From: Aurantiochytrium sp. KH105
Lineage: Eukaryota > Sar > Bigyra > Thraustochytrida > Thraustochytriidae
DNA: 64,000 nt
Reading direction: 5' to 3'
NCBI GenBank assembly: GCA_003116975.1
Contig: BGKB01000242.1
Span: 124,001 to 188,000 of the forward strand
The notes beneath the pieces are model-generated. The model saw nothing but the letters and a program-made list of their open reading frames with translations, did not search any database and had not been told where the DNA came from. The translations under genes were made by a program, and so were the position numbers. Below are positions 9,538 through 19,677 of the stretch, in pieces; the first letter of the stretch is position 1, and every line of letters begins with the position of its first letter.

Positions 9538-12405
9538 TCACGATCTGCCGGGATCACTTGCATCCTGATTCACCTGCGACGCCGCCTCATTTTTGAGACT
9601 ACGTAAGATTTCAGCACGTGTCTTGGCCACGTCGCGAGCGTTGAACCAATTCTTTCCAAAAAGTCCGTTTACCACTGTTCGCATCTTACGCGGAGCGACT
9701 GTGTCATCGGAAACAAGATGAAACAACCGATCGAGCTTCTCCGTGAGGATTCGACTAATGTACTCGAGAAGATACACACCGCAATCACATTGATTCTGTT
9801 GCGTTGGCACAATGGGCGAGAAGCCAGGCAAAGCGTCGGCGTCCACTGTGCCATTGAGTGGTCCACGTCGCGCAATCCATTCTTGCTCGAGATATTGACG
9901 AAGCAGTTTTGTCACACGTTGCGTCTGATTGCCTCGAAGCGAGTCCAGAAAGATGACATAAGGACGGCGCTTGGCTTCTGGCGCTGGTTTTCTGAGTGGC
10001 CGAGACGAAGCACGAGAGGTCGCGCCCTCCGAGCTCGCACGCTTGCGCTTCGAGCGAAACCTCTGGCTCTTTCGGCGTGACGTAGGCAACGAAGTCGTTT
10101 CCGGGGAGCTCGATTCCTGCACCGGTGAAGGGCCCGCGTCCAGTGACTCACTTTTCGAGGAGCCGACGTTTTTCGCGTCGGCGGCAGTCAAAGTAACATT
10201 ATTCATTTTGCCCTCGGAAGCGTCCGCGGATGTCATTTCGACATCATTGGCCTCCAGATTACCTGTGAGTTCTTTCGTTCTCTCTGCTTTGCCGTTGGCT
10301 TCGTTCGCGGCGGTATCCTCCATCGTTTCCGCCAAAGACTCGACCTTCGGGGTCGCAGGAGAGGGAGCTCGCGAGGGCGAACGAGATGCGGCGTCAATGC
10401 CGTTCTCTTCCGGTGTGTCAAAGCTTTCAGATTTTGATACGGCTTCTCCAAGAAGACCAGGGTTGCATACAATCGCGAGTGTCCAGTGAAGATGCGCGTT
10501 GATGGGGATGACAAGAATGTCTTTGGCGAAAATATCAATGTTTTTGGTGGTGTTCGCCACACACGAGTAGCCCGCGCTTGCTCCCAGGTTAGAAACCTGC
10601 TGCTCGAACCAATGGAAAAAGAGTGAATGAAAGACGTAAATGTTGTCCAGACGCGCAGGGTCGACGCGTGCGAGAATGTGCCCGATCCAGTAGTCAAGAA
10701 TCGCGTCGTTAAGGTGCAAGCCCGGCCACACACGCGCAACGTCGTCGGCGGTGAGCGTAATGGACCGATTTCGTGGCCCATATGCGCCGAATGGCACCGG
10801 CATCTTGTACTTGACAGCTTGGCAGGCCGAAGCGCGTTGCATGTTATCGCGCAGGTAAGCTTTAGGCATCCACACGATCGAATAGTCTGTCTTGTCTTCC
10901 TTTGCACGGACGACTGCATTTGCGCGGGATGATTCGTCCTTTTCGGTGCCAGATTGTGTTTCGCCTGACAAAGTCCTGCGTCTCTTTGGAGAAGCAAGAT
11001 TGTTTTCAGGATCTTCGCTGGCGGCAGAGAGGTCGATGCTCGCGTGCGTCTTTGTCTTTCTTACATTTGCTGAGGATTGCAAAAGAGGAGCTGGCTCGGC
11101 GTCGCCCCATTGCAGCCATACTTCGTACACGGTAAAAGGAGTGAGGCGATCAATCTGGAGTGCTCCCAATGCAGAAGCGGCGTCCGTGCTTTCGCCGAGA
11201 GCCGTGTGCATGTCATGAGCATCGCGATTCTCACACAGAATGCGGTCGCCCTTGACCAATCCTCCTCCATTTGTGGCAACAATGAGATGTTTGTCGTCTT
11301 GCGAAGGGAGAGCAGTTTCGACAGTGCTCAAAGCTTGCACATGTAAGCGCGTGGTTTCGTGACGTTTGAAGATATCCTGCACAGTGCCAAGTCCCAAGTT
11401 TGTGCTCACGAGCTCGCCACGCAGAAAAGAGACACTCAGCTTCTTTTCAGCACTACCACTGGCAGCAGCAGCAGCAGCAGCAGTAGCAGCGCTACCATTA
11501 GCGTTAGACGCGGCAGAAAGAAGGCCTTTGGCACCCTTGGAGTCAGATGAAGGGTCAGCTAGGTCCTGCTCGTCATCCGAGTCGGCCGTGAGGTCAACCG
11601 TTGTCGCCAGCGACGGACAGGCGGAAGCTGCGGTGGCTTCGGATGTACCTTGGACGAGATTAGTCACGCCCGCGCCGGCCGATGGCGATTGCTGACCATG
11701 GAGCAAATCCTTTTCATGCTGTTGCTCTTGTTGATGCTTGCGGACAAATTGGACACAGGGCGGCTGAATGAGACGTTGCGGTGCTCTGCCACCTCTACCG
11801 CCCGAGGTCTCGCGCTTGCTGCGATCGAGGGCGATACGGAGAGCCTCTTCGTTGGAGACTCCAGGCGCTCCATGGGTTTCATACGCCCCATAAGCTTCGC
11901 CGACGCCGGCGTACTCATCACCATCGCCGCCACCGCCATCATTGCCAAGCGCGTGTTCCGCAAGCTCGGCGGCGGAGAACCTTGTTTTCCGCGCGCGCGA
12001 AGACCTCCTAAGACCGGAAGGTTGCGCGTCCTGGCGGGCTCGGGCCAGAGAGGGTCTTGCGCTCGCCTTCCCCCTCGCCCTCTTCCTGCCGGCGCCCTTC
12101 TGGTCCTCGTTGTCGTCGTTCTCCTCGTCGGCCTCCGCGCGCGCGGCGTCGTCGCCGGCCTCCGGCATCTTCTCGCCCTCGCCGCGCGCATCGGCACGCG
12201 CAGCAGCGCCGCTCGCGGCCGCTGCGTCCTCCGCGGGCGCCGCCGCCGTCGCGGGCTCCGCCGCGTCGCCGCCGGGGCCGCCCATCGCGCGCCGCCCGAG
12301 CGCGAGACCGGCGCGGGCTCGGCCGCCGCGACCGGGTTTTGCTGCGCTCTTCTTTCCCTCTCCTGCTCCTTCTTGCACGAGGCCGACAGGACGAGGCTTG
12401 GGCAA
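9538..12405 (-). CDS. SUMO-specific cysteine protease, Ulp2/SENP6-7-like (peptidase C48)
   Basis: A 955-residue protein whose C-terminal half is a Ulp1-type catalytic domain that cleaves SUMO precursors or SUMO conjugates. The domain opens at RSITLTADDVARVWPGLHLN and includes DAILDYWIGHIL and VFHSLFFHWF. The triad is H640 (HLHWTLAIV), D821 (VIFLDSLRG) and C875 (QNQCDCGVYLLEY), with Gln of the oxyanion hole just before it. H640 and D821 are about 180 residues apart, with a Ser/Glu-rich insert between; such inserts mark the Ulp2/SENP6-7 branch. The N-terminal half is disordered, rich in Ala, Gly, Arg and acidic residues. The first ATG at 12405 is used; a start at residue 41 (MGGPGG) is also possible. 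Confidence 0.92.
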   Translation of the reverse strand: MPKPRPVGLVQEGAGEGKKSAAKPGRGGRARAGLALGRRAMGGPGGDAAEPATAAAPAEDAAAASGAAARADARGEGEKMPEAGDDAARAEADEENDDNEDQKGAGRKRARGKASARPSLARARQDAQPSGLRRSSRARKTRFSAAELAEHALGNDGGGGDGDEYAGVGEAYGAYETHGAPGVSNEEALRIALDRSKRETSGGRGGRAPQRLIQPPCVQFVRKHQQEQQHEKDLLHGQQSPSAGAGVTNLVQGTSEATAASACPSLATTVDLTADSDDEQDLADPSSDSKGAKGLLSAASNANGSAATAAAAAAASGSAEKKLSVSFLRGELVSTNLGLGTVQDIFKRHETTRLHVQALSTVETALPSQDDKHLIVATNGGGLVKGDRILCENRDAHDMHTALGESTDAASALGALQIDRLTPFTVYEVWLQWGDAEPAPLLQSSANVRKTKTHASIDLSAASEDPENNLASPKRRRTLSGETQSGTEKDESSRANAVVRAKEDKTDYSIVWMPKAYLRDNMQRASACQAVKYKMPVPFGAYGPRNRSITLTADDVARVWPGLHLNDAILDYWIGHILARVDPARLDNIYVFHSLFFHWFEQQVSNLGASAGYSCVANTTKNIDIFAKDILVIPINAHLHWTLAIVCNPGLLGEAVSKSESFDTPEENGIDAASRSPSRAPSPATPKVESLAETMEDTAANEANGKAERTKELTGNLEANDVEMTSADASEGKMNNVTLTAADAKNVGSSKSESLDAGPSPVQESSSPETTSLPTSRRKSQRFRSKRKRASSEGATSRASSRPLRKPAPEAKRRPYVIFLDSLRGNQTQRVTKLLRQYLEQEWIARRGPLNGTVDADALPGFSPIVPTQQNQCDCGVYLLEYISRILTEKLDRLFHLVSDDTVAPRKMRTVVNGLFGKNWFNARDVAKTRAEILRSLKNEAASQVNQDASDPGRS

Positions 12406-13681
12406 GAAGAGAGGAGAAGACCCCGCCCGCGCAGAGGCGGCGCGCCTGGGACGACGACGGCGCGCTGCAGAGGCGGCGCGCGCAGGTCTCGCCGCCGCGA
12501 GCGCTGGGTTGTTGTATCACGTTGCGGGAATTCGTGGCACGGGCAAGCAAGCTCGCGTGTCTTGCGAGGCCGTGTCACGTTATGGCATGGCGCGCCACGG
12601 CATGACGAGGCCGAGCCAGCTTCGTCTCGCTCGCGGTGCGAGGAGCCCGAGCCGCGCAGAGCCGAGTCGAGCGACGTCCAGCGCAGGTCTCCTGCGCTGC
12701 GGCCGGAGCGCCAGGCCGACGCGGCGCGACCGCGACGTGCGCAGCGCGGCGTCCTCGCTCGAGGTGGTCCCACGCAGGCGCGGCTTGCCATGGTTGGTCG
12801 TCTTCAACCACCGCGTCTCGTTGACCTAGCTAGCAAGCTGGCTGGCTGGCTAGGCCTGCCTCGTCCCCATCTTTCGCATCGCGCGTCTCCGCGAGACCTG
12901 CGCGCCGGCCTCGCTCGAGAGCGCCGCTCGGCGTCTGCGCTGCGCTGCGCGCGCCAGCTGGCGTGGCGGCGCGGCGCCTCGCGGCGTGGCGTGGCGCGAC
13001 GACGTCTGCAGTGTCGCGGCGCGGAAGGTATAGATCAGGCAGATAGTAACTTCACAGTGAATGAACGAACGAACGAATGAACGAACGAATGAACGATGCG
13101 CACCTCAACGCATCTCCGTCGCAAACCTCGGCCTCCATGTCCAGCCCGAGCCAGCGAGAATCCCAGGCCACGCCCTGCGGCGCGGCGCCCAAATCGGCCG
13201 CCGCTCCCTCGCGCTCGCGCCTGCTCTTCGCGCCTCCGTACCTTCCCTCGCCGCTGCTCGCCGCGCGAGGTCTCGCTCGCTCGCGCGGGGCGCGCTGCTG
13301 CGGCTGCAGGCACGGCCTGCGGCGGCTCGGCGTGGCGCGGCACGGCGCGGCGCGGCACGGCGCGGCGAGGAAGAGCTCATCGTCGCATCACCAATCGTCG
13401 TCAATCGTGTAACTCGTGCGACTTCGCGTGACGCGGCCAGCGCGTGCACGGCGGGCGGCAAAGGCGGATCGCGGAGGCTCGACGCGCGGCCTCGCGGCGG
13501 CGGCGCGGAGCTGCGCGGGGGAGGCCGGCCCGGCCGCGAGCGGCGCGGCGTCTGCGCACGGGGCAGCGTCCGTCCATCGCAGGCGGCAGGGCGAGCGCGA
13601 GCGGCATCGGCATCGGCATCGGCATCGAGAGATCGCGCGTCGCTCGCTCGCTCGCTCGCGCGTCGCAGAGGCGCCGGCGCG
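12406..13681. promoter_or_regulatory. GC-rich divergent region between SUMO protease and TLC gene
   Basis: Very GC-rich 1.28 kb between two divergent genes. It carries a GAAC/GAAT repeat at 13059-13096 and GCGGC/GGCAC arrays near 13320-13375. Long open frames here are a by-product of base composition and show no family motif. Confidence 0.45.
13059..13096. repeat. GAAC/GAAT tetranucleotide microsatellite
   Basis: About nine units of GAAC with interspersed GAAT, upstream of the TLC-domain gene. Confidence 0.85.
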
Positions 13682-14434
13682 ATGTGGCCCGAGCTCGCGC
13701 GCGCGTGGGTGGGCATGGCGGCCGGCGCGACGCAGCTGCAGCGCATGGCGGGGTTCACGGCCGTCTTCTCGGTGCTGGCGGCGGGCGCAGAGCGCATGGC
13801 GCCGACGTCGATCGCGGACAATGACGAGCGACAGAGGTTCGGCGCCCGGGTCACGGGCCTGGCGCACGCGCTCTCCACGATCGGGCTGGCCTTTTGGATC
13901 CTCACGGACGAGGAGGAGACCAAGGCCATGGACGCCGACCGCATGTACGGCTTTTCGGACCGCGCCAACCTCCTCTTCGCGCATTCGTGCGGATTCTTCT
14001 TGTGGGACATTTACGTCTGCGTCGCTCGCGCGAAAATTGACTGGGGCTTTCTCGTGCACGGCATCTCCTGCTTTCTCTGCTATCTCTTTGGCCAGTACCC
14101 GTACCTGCACTACTGGGGCGTGCGCTTCCTGCTGTACGAGCTCAGCACCCCGTTCCTTAACGCCATGCTGCTCTTGCGACAGCTCGGCCACAAAGGTCTG
14201 CTTCACAGCTGCATGCAGAACATGTTCGGCTACTCCTTTTTGCTCGTGCGCATCTTTTACGGATTCACCATTTCCGCCTTGTTCACACGCGACACGCTCG
14301 ACCTCTTGCGCTCGGGCAAGGCACACTCCACCTTTGTTGTGATTTACTACCTCGCGGCCAATGTTGCCCTCAACTCGCTCAACTCGTTTTGGCTGTACAA
14401 AATGCTCATGACGCGATCGAAAAAGTCCACTTAG
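13682..14434 (+). CDS. TLC-domain (TRAM/LAG1/CLN8) membrane protein
   Basis: A 250-residue protein with about six hydrophobic helices. The start at 13682 (MWPELARAWVG) is the first ATG after a GC-rich leader. Features of the TLC fold are the conserved 'LFAHSCGFFLWDIYVC' helix, then DWGFLVHGISCFLCYLFG with its histidine, then the 'LLYELSTPFLNAMLLLRQLG' segment typical of the TMEM56/TLCD group. It ends in a basic cytoplasmic tail (MTRSKKST) that may act as an ER-retention-like signal. Proteins of this family handle ceramide synthesis, lipid sensing or membrane lipid composition. The ceramide synthase double-His motif is not evident, so I favour a TLCD-type lipid protein. It is convergent with the sulfotransferase gene. 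Confidence 0.85.
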   Translation: MWPELARAWVGMAAGATQLQRMAGFTAVFSVLAAGAERMAPTSIADNDERQRFGARVTGLAHALSTIGLAFWILTDEEETKAMDADRMYGFSDRANLLFAHSCGFFLWDIYVCVARAKIDWGFLVHGISCFLCYLFGQYPYLHYWGVRFLLYELSTPFLNAMLLLRQLGHKGLLHSCMQNMFGYSFLLVRIFYGFTISALFTRDTLDLLRSGKAHSTFVVIYYLAANVALNSLNSFWLYKMLMTRSKKST

Positions 14435-15060
14435 AGCTGATGACCCACAGGTTGGTACTCTTGTGCAGCTATACAAAAGAGCAATGACTGGTCAAAGACT
14501 GCAAGAAGGGTCAACCTGCCCGCTGGCAAGTCTTGTGAGAACTAGAGATCTATGACAGATACGTGACGTTGGCGATGCCTTTTTCGCCGAGGTGGCGCAC
14601 TCGTTCTCAACGGGGAGCAAGCTTCCGCACTCTGACTTCAAATTTGTTCATCTGTTCGCTCCAGCCTCGTGTGGATGCCAGGAAAAGGAAGACGACATTG
14701 ACATCAATGGTGACAAGTACTTTTTAGCGAGACCTTTGTTAGTTTTCTGAAATCGGGAAGGAAAAAGAGCTGATATTTCGCAGCAATGATTCTTTTAGCT
14801 TGAGTTGTATTCTCTTGCTATCGCTTTGTCAAGAAAGCTTGACTGTTTTATTGCTTTCCATGCTTTCATATATGTATAGCGACGGAGACCGTCAAGACCG
14901 CGAAAGATCCTTTCTCTTGATTCCAACAAACAACACACTGCGTCGTGAATAAACACGTCTCTTCGGAACATCACAACACCTATCTCACGACCATAATGAC
15001 GACAAAAAAAACATAAGAATACGAGACAAAACGAACGAAAGCAATGGGATAACACACTCT
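14435..15060. other. Convergent intergenic region with a short open frame
   Basis: 626 bases between convergent stops. An open frame without ATG spans 14565-14750 (plus strand) and contains FVHLFAPASCGCQEKEDD and ends YFLARPLLVF. It could be a gene remnant. The rest is AT-richer, probably 3' untranslated sequence. Confidence 0.35.
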
Positions 15061-16281
15061 CTACTTCCAGCGCGAGAAGCGATTCGAGGGAAAGAGGTGC
15101 CGACGCTTGCCATCTTTATCGACTTTGGGCAAACAAGCAGCGATTGCAGATTGAAGATCAGTGCAGAGGTAATCTTCTTCCTCGGGCGGCATGGTCGCGT
15201 ACTCGAACGGAAAAGTCCGGCCCGTCAAATCCTCGTAAAAAGCACTGTAATCACGCCAGCGACTCGGCTCCACAAGACGCACAGCTGCGGTCCACATTTG
15301 GTTGATATCGAGATTCGACTCGTAGGTGAAACGAGGCATGGCCTGGCCTACTTTAATGTCAGCCTCTTCAGCACTAAACTCGTGCAGAGCACCGTACGTT
15401 GTATGCATTCGTGCAAAGTTAACATGCAAGAGGATTTTCTTTCGCATCGCCAAAGACGGGTTAACGCCGACATGGTGCGCCAGACGATCGAGCACCGCGG
15501 GCGTATCGTTGATAATGTCCTCATAGAAAACGATGAGCACATTCGGCTTGTCGCGCATGCTCGCCCACTCTACAAGGTTCTCCTCATAGTTGGATTCCTT
15601 TTGGTAGCCACAACAAAGGGCAGGTCGGACCTGGGCAAAGTCATCAAGCGAGTACCGTGCCGAAAAGGGCGTTGTATCAGGACGGTCCTTGCGCTCAGCT
15701 TCGTACATGCGCGTGAGGCAACGAAACCACCCGAGACGGTAATCCTTGGGGTCGCGGAGGACGCAAATGACTTTGCCCTCTCCATGAATTTTGTCCCGCA
15801 TCGAAAGTGCATCCATGTGGGTCTTGTACAGACGCAACACGCCAGGCTGCAGGTCATCAAGACCACGGGGGTTCTTGTCAAAGTCTTTGCTCTCAATGAG
15901 TGGGATGGGATAGTAGGCGCCGTCATCGGTGCGGTTGCCTTGGGCGTTGACACTGTTTTCGCCAAGGGCAAGGAGCTGCAGCATGCAGAGAACGATGCCC
16001 TCTCCACTGTTGGGCGCCGCGCTCACGACTACGTCGCCCTCTTGAGGCTGAAACTTGAGCGCGCGGTTCATCGACACCTGCGTTGCCCACTTGGCTCCGA
16101 CCAGGGCAACAATGCGTTCCGCGGTGCAGTACTGGAGGTCTTGGCCCACGAAGATGTACGACTCCTTGCGATCGCGCGGCCCCGCCTGGTCCTCGTCTTC
16201 GCCCTGCCCGCGGCCGTCGAAGCCGCCGCTGCCCACGGGCTCCCCGGGCACGAGGCGGAATTTCCGGCGGCCCTCGTCCAT
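15061..16281 (-). CDS. Sulfotransferase-like protein (P-loop, PAPS-dependent family)
   Basis: A 406-residue protein aligning in order with cytosolic-type sulfotransferases. FQPQEGDVVVSAAPNSGEG corresponds to the PAPS-binding loop, RLYKTHMDAL carries the catalytic-base histidine position, GKVICVLRDPKDYRLGWF is the 3'-phosphate-binding segment, and VLIVFYEDIINDTPAVLDRLAHHVGV matches the conserved 'YEDL..D....I..FLG' helix. The loop lysine of the usual KSGTTW motif is Asn here (PNSGEG), so PAPS binding may be altered. The N terminus is Gly/Asp-rich with no membrane segment, suggesting a soluble protein. The acceptor is unknown. Confidence 0.8.
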   Translation of the reverse strand: MDEGRRKFRLVPGEPVGSGGFDGRGQGEDEDQAGPRDRKESYIFVGQDLQYCTAERIVALVGAKWATQVSMNRALKFQPQEGDVVVSAAPNSGEGIVLCMLQLLALGENSVNAQGNRTDDGAYYPIPLIESKDFDKNPRGLDDLQPGVLRLYKTHMDALSMRDKIHGEGKVICVLRDPKDYRLGWFRCLTRMYEAERKDRPDTTPFSARYSLDDFAQVRPALCCGYQKESNYEENLVEWASMRDKPNVLIVFYEDIINDTPAVLDRLAHHVGVNPSLAMRKKILLHVNFARMHTTYGALHEFSAEEADIKVGQAMPRFTYESNLDINQMWTAAVRLVEPSRWRDYSAFYEDLTGRTFPFEYATMPPEEEDYLCTDLQSAIAACLPKVDKDGKRRHLFPSNRFSRWK

Positions 16282-16975
16282 CTTCTTGTTCTTCTCGTCG
16301 TGTCCCGCACTCGCTTAGCGCTGTTCTCCCTCGATCGCCCGCGCAGAAAAACGCAGGTTTCCGCCGCGCGCGCAGGGCTCTCGCCCGGCCGGCCGGCTCT
16401 CGTTCGCGCGTCGCAGCGTCGGCCGCGGCGGAGCGAGGGAAGGTCTTCTGCTGCGCCAAAGTTGAGCGTGGGTGGGCTTGCGCCACTTTCTTTCTTTTCT
16501 TTTCCCTCGCTCGTTTCGGCCGGTGGCACGTGCACGAGATTTATTTTTTTATATTCTCCTATTCCTCGCACAACACAGACAGAGAGAAAGAAGTGAGAGA
16601 AATGGAGTTTCCTGCGAAAGCCAATGATGACTTGTCGCAGTCACCGCACGAGGAGGACGAGCACCCAAGCGTGGCAGGCTTGGCGGGCGAGGAGCATGGT
16701 GCACGATCAGGAAAACAAACTGACGCGGGAAATGACAAATGAGGAGGCGTGAGGTGGAGGTCAGAGAATGCTAAAAATGGATGAAGAAAGCAGAGAAGCC
16801 AGGAGGCTCGGGCGTTGGAGTTGCTCGGGACTTCTGAAGAAAACGGAAGAAAAGGACAAGCACAACGTGGCAAAGCACACAATCGCCAAGAAAAATTTGT
16901 CATTTGTTTCTTTTCATGATCACGCCGTCTTCAATCGTCGTAATCGTCTTTTTGTCAGAGGTAGCAGTATACTGT

Positions 16976-17000
16976 AGCATGCATGCATGCATGCATGCAC
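16976..17000. repeat. GCAT tetranucleotide microsatellite
   Basis: About six GCAT units; each unit is self-complementary. Confidence 0.85.
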
Positions 17001-17121
17001 GCAAACGGAAACAGAAAAAGATGATGGGAATGGAGATAATCAGAACGTGGCGAGAAAGTCGAGGAAGAAAAAAGGAGATGAAAGGCAGAATGGGAAAGGA
17101 GGAGAAAGAGGAAGAGAGAAA

Positions 17122-17127
17122 AGGAAG

Positions 17128-17159
<32 letters not shown>

Positions 17160-17198
17160 GAAGAAGAAGAAGAAGAAGTAGAAGAAGAAGTAGAGGTA
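17122..17198. repeat. AAG trinucleotide microsatellite
   Basis: AGA/AAG units with occasional TAG, pyrimidine-rich on the strand of the PP2C transcript, just downstream of its stop. Confidence 0.85.
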
Positions 17199-17295
17199 GA
17201 TCGCTTGCTCCGTTGATTGTGAATGGTTGCCTGCTCGCTTGGCTGCTTGCGCCGAAATTCTACCAAAAGACGAGCAGCAGACGAGGGTCAAAGAC

Positions 17296-18300
17296 TTATG
17301 CCCCAGCGACCTGGGCCATCGAAGTGTCCTCAGATGCCTCCCTGGCTTTGCGAACGTCATCGATGGACTTGGACCCAAGCTCAGAAGGTGCGCCAGGCAA
17401 GCTTACAATGATAACGCTCATGTTGTCGCGGGACCCGAGATCCAGACAATGGTCGATGAGGTCCTCGCAGATGAGCGACAGCGGAAGACCCTCGCGCATC
17501 TTGGTGAGCACGAACGAACACACCGCCTCGTTCGACATGACGTCCCAGATGCCGTCGCAAGCGAGCAAGACAAACTGGTCCGTGGGCTTGCGAGCAATGA
17601 CGGAAACATCCGGCTCCGCGGACACCTGCTGCTCCACGTCGGGAAGAGAGTCATTTGCCTTGTAGAGAAAATCACCCAGAGCGCGCGAGACGGCCAGGTC
17701 GCCGTTGACGCGGCGGAAGGAGACTGTGCCGCCCGCGTTCTCGATGCGAGCCTGCTCCGAGGGCTGTGTGGGCTTGTGATCAAGCGAGCTGAAAAGGACT
17801 TTGTCTTCGCCGCAAATGACCAGGCGAGAGTCGCCGCAGTTTCCGACAACGTAGTGGGAAGGGGTAATAAAGCTCACGACAGCAGTGGACCCGCTGTGGT
17901 CGACACCACCCTTGATCTGGTCCAGCTCGCGCATCTTCTTGTCAAGGCTAAGAAAAGCCGCGCAGACGGCCTTTCCGAGCGTGGCGGCCGCTTCCTTGCC
18001 GGCAGAGGAGGTGCCTGCAGCTGGCAATTTTGAAAAGTGCTCGTTTCCACAAATTTCTGCCTCAAGGTTCTCGGCAGCGTGACAGGCCACGAGTCTTCCT
18101 CCGTGGCCGTCAAACACCCCAAATAGCCCTAGATCACCGCGATCCCCGAGTCCAATCCTGTGAACGTGCGCGTCCTCCATGTTCACGCGCCAGCCCTGCA
18201 TGGCAGACACGCCATACTGTAATGAGCCGCCATCTTTCAGCTCGCCGCTCTGCTCCGAAGTCTCCTTCTCGGTCACGGGCTTCTCCAAAAACGAGCCCAT
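17296..18300 (-). CDS. PP2C-family Ser/Thr protein phosphatase (PPM)
   Basis: A 334-residue metal-dependent phosphatase forming one complete PPM domain. Motifs in order are YGVSAMQGWRVNMEDAH (metal-binding Glu/Asp), GLFGVFDGHGG, STAVVSFI, VGNCGDSRLVICG, LAVSRALGDFLYK, LLACDGIWDVMSNEAV and DNMSVIIVSL, so all expected metal-ligand aspartates are there. Length is typical for the PTC2/PP2C-alpha class. The N terminus MGSFLEKP has Gly2 but lacks the usual small residue at position 6, so N-myristoylation is doubtful. It reverses Ser/Thr phosphorylation in stress or cell-cycle signalling in other eukaryotes; the target here is unknown. Confidence 0.95.
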   Translation of the reverse strand: MGSFLEKPVTEKETSEQSGELKDGGSLQYGVSAMQGWRVNMEDAHVHRIGLGDRGDLGLFGVFDGHGGRLVACHAAENLEAEICGNEHFSKLPAAGTSSAGKEAAATLGKAVCAAFLSLDKKMRELDQIKGGVDHSGSTAVVSFITPSHYVVGNCGDSRLVICGEDKVLFSSLDHKPTQPSEQARIENAGGTVSFRRVNGDLAVSRALGDFLYKANDSLPDVEQQVSAEPDVSVIARKPTDQFVLLACDGIWDVMSNEAVCSFVLTKMREGLPLSLICEDLIDHCLDLGSRDNMSVIIVSLPGAPSELGSKSIDDVRKAREASEDTSMAQVAGA

Positions 18301-19677
18301 CTTTGTTTGCCGGTTTTCTTGAGCTCGCCGGAGATGGGCTGCAGCTCAGAATATCGGCGCCTTCGAAAGCAAGAAAGAATAAAGGAGAGAGCGAGGGGGA
18401 GAAAGGTGGCTTCGTAAGGCAAGGAGGTCTGCACGCGAGTAGCACGTGCTCGCGACGAGGCGCTTGCGCTGCAACAAGGAGCCTACGAGGTTTTTTTCAA
18501 CGCGCGCGCGGAACCTTCTCGCTCCTCACGAGAGATCCACGATCTCTTTCGCCTTCCTCGCGATGCACGCTCCGAGCGAGCTAGCGTGCGAGCGCAAGGC
18601 GGGCCCGCGAGGATCCGCGTTCGATCCGAGCCGGCTGCGCGGCGAGGAGAGCAGAGCAGCGCGCGTCTGCCTGCCTGCCTGCCTGCCTGCCTGCCCGCGT
18701 GCTGGCCTGCGACGCCCTGCAGCTGCGCGTCTCTCCTCGGCTCCTTCTCGGCGACGGCGGCGCCTCCGCGGCGGCGCGCGGGGGCGGGGCGTGGCGGGGC
18801 GGCGCGGGGCGGCGCGCGGGGCGCGGCGGCGGCGGCGGCGCGGTCCGGGTCAGCGCGCGCGAGCGGTCTCGCGCAGCGCAAGCAGCTCTGCTTGCGGCTT
18901 TCTCGATGGATCGAGGAGCGATCGTCGAGCGATCGAGCGGTTGATTAAGGGCAGGAAGGCGGCCAGACGCCCGCGCAAGTGGAGAATGGGTGCGCTGCAA
19001 GTGGGCTATGCGCGGCAGGCCAGTGACTGTCTGTTCCATTTGCCATGGTTGGGGGGGCGGGGCAGGGCTGGCTCTGTCTGTCTGTTTGCCTGTCTGTCTG
19101 AGCTCTAATGAATACTTGCTCCATGTTGGTTAGCGGGGAAATGGGCCATTTGTGCCCGGTCTGCGCAAGTCGGGATTGTGATTGATTGGGGACAGGGGCC
19201 GGCGACGCGCCGGGGTGATGGGGCGGGAGAGCTCGGAGAGGAGATGAGGAGGATGAAGAGCTCGGAGAGGTGGACGGCGAGGAAGAAGGAGAGGAAATGG
19301 AGATTGAATCCAAAACGAAAAGAGAAAAGAAGAAGAAGAAGATGAAGAAGATGATGATGAGGAGGAGGAGGAGGAGGAGGAGCTGCAAGGTCAACAACAA
19401 CAACACAACAACAACAATAACAATTGCCTAAAATAACATCATTCTCTTCATCCTCACTATCAATAACAACAATAACCTTCAGCAGTAGTAACGTGAATCA
19501 TTGACCCATACAGCTCGTCGACTTGCTTTCACACGATCAAATTCAAAGAAAAGCATGAAAGACTGACAGTGAATTCCCCTTCCCTCAAGTGGTCTGGTTC
19601 ATCGTATTGGAAAGGTAAAAACAGAGTACAGATATCAAACATTTAGAAGAGCAGAAGCAAGAAGCCACTTGAGATGG
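18301..19677. other. Intergenic region rich in simple repeats
   Basis: 1.38 kb between two minus-strand genes. It contains a CTGC repeat (about 18665-18694), GCGG-rich sequence (about 18770-18840), TGTC/CTGT units near 19076-19100 and a GAAGAAGATGAGGAGG purine tract followed by AAC units (19318-19425). No coding signal was recognised. Confidence 0.5.

Larger units (their letters stand above)
16282..17295. other. Intergenic region with microsatellites
   Basis: About 1 kb between sulfotransferase (5' side) and PP2C (3' side). It contains a GCAT repeat (16976-17000) and a long AGA/AAG tract (17122-17198). No gene was recognised. Confidence 0.5.

Noticed and set aside
11650-13080. 476-codon plus-strand Arg-rich frame
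   Set aside because: Antisense of the SUMO protease N terminus and GC-rich promoter; composition artefact.
13388-14476. 362-codon minus-strand frame
   Set aside because: Antisense of the TLC-domain gene and its GC-rich upstream region.
15097-16596. 499-codon plus-strand frame
   Set aside because: Antisense shadow of the sulfotransferase-like gene, which has ordered family motifs; this frame has none.
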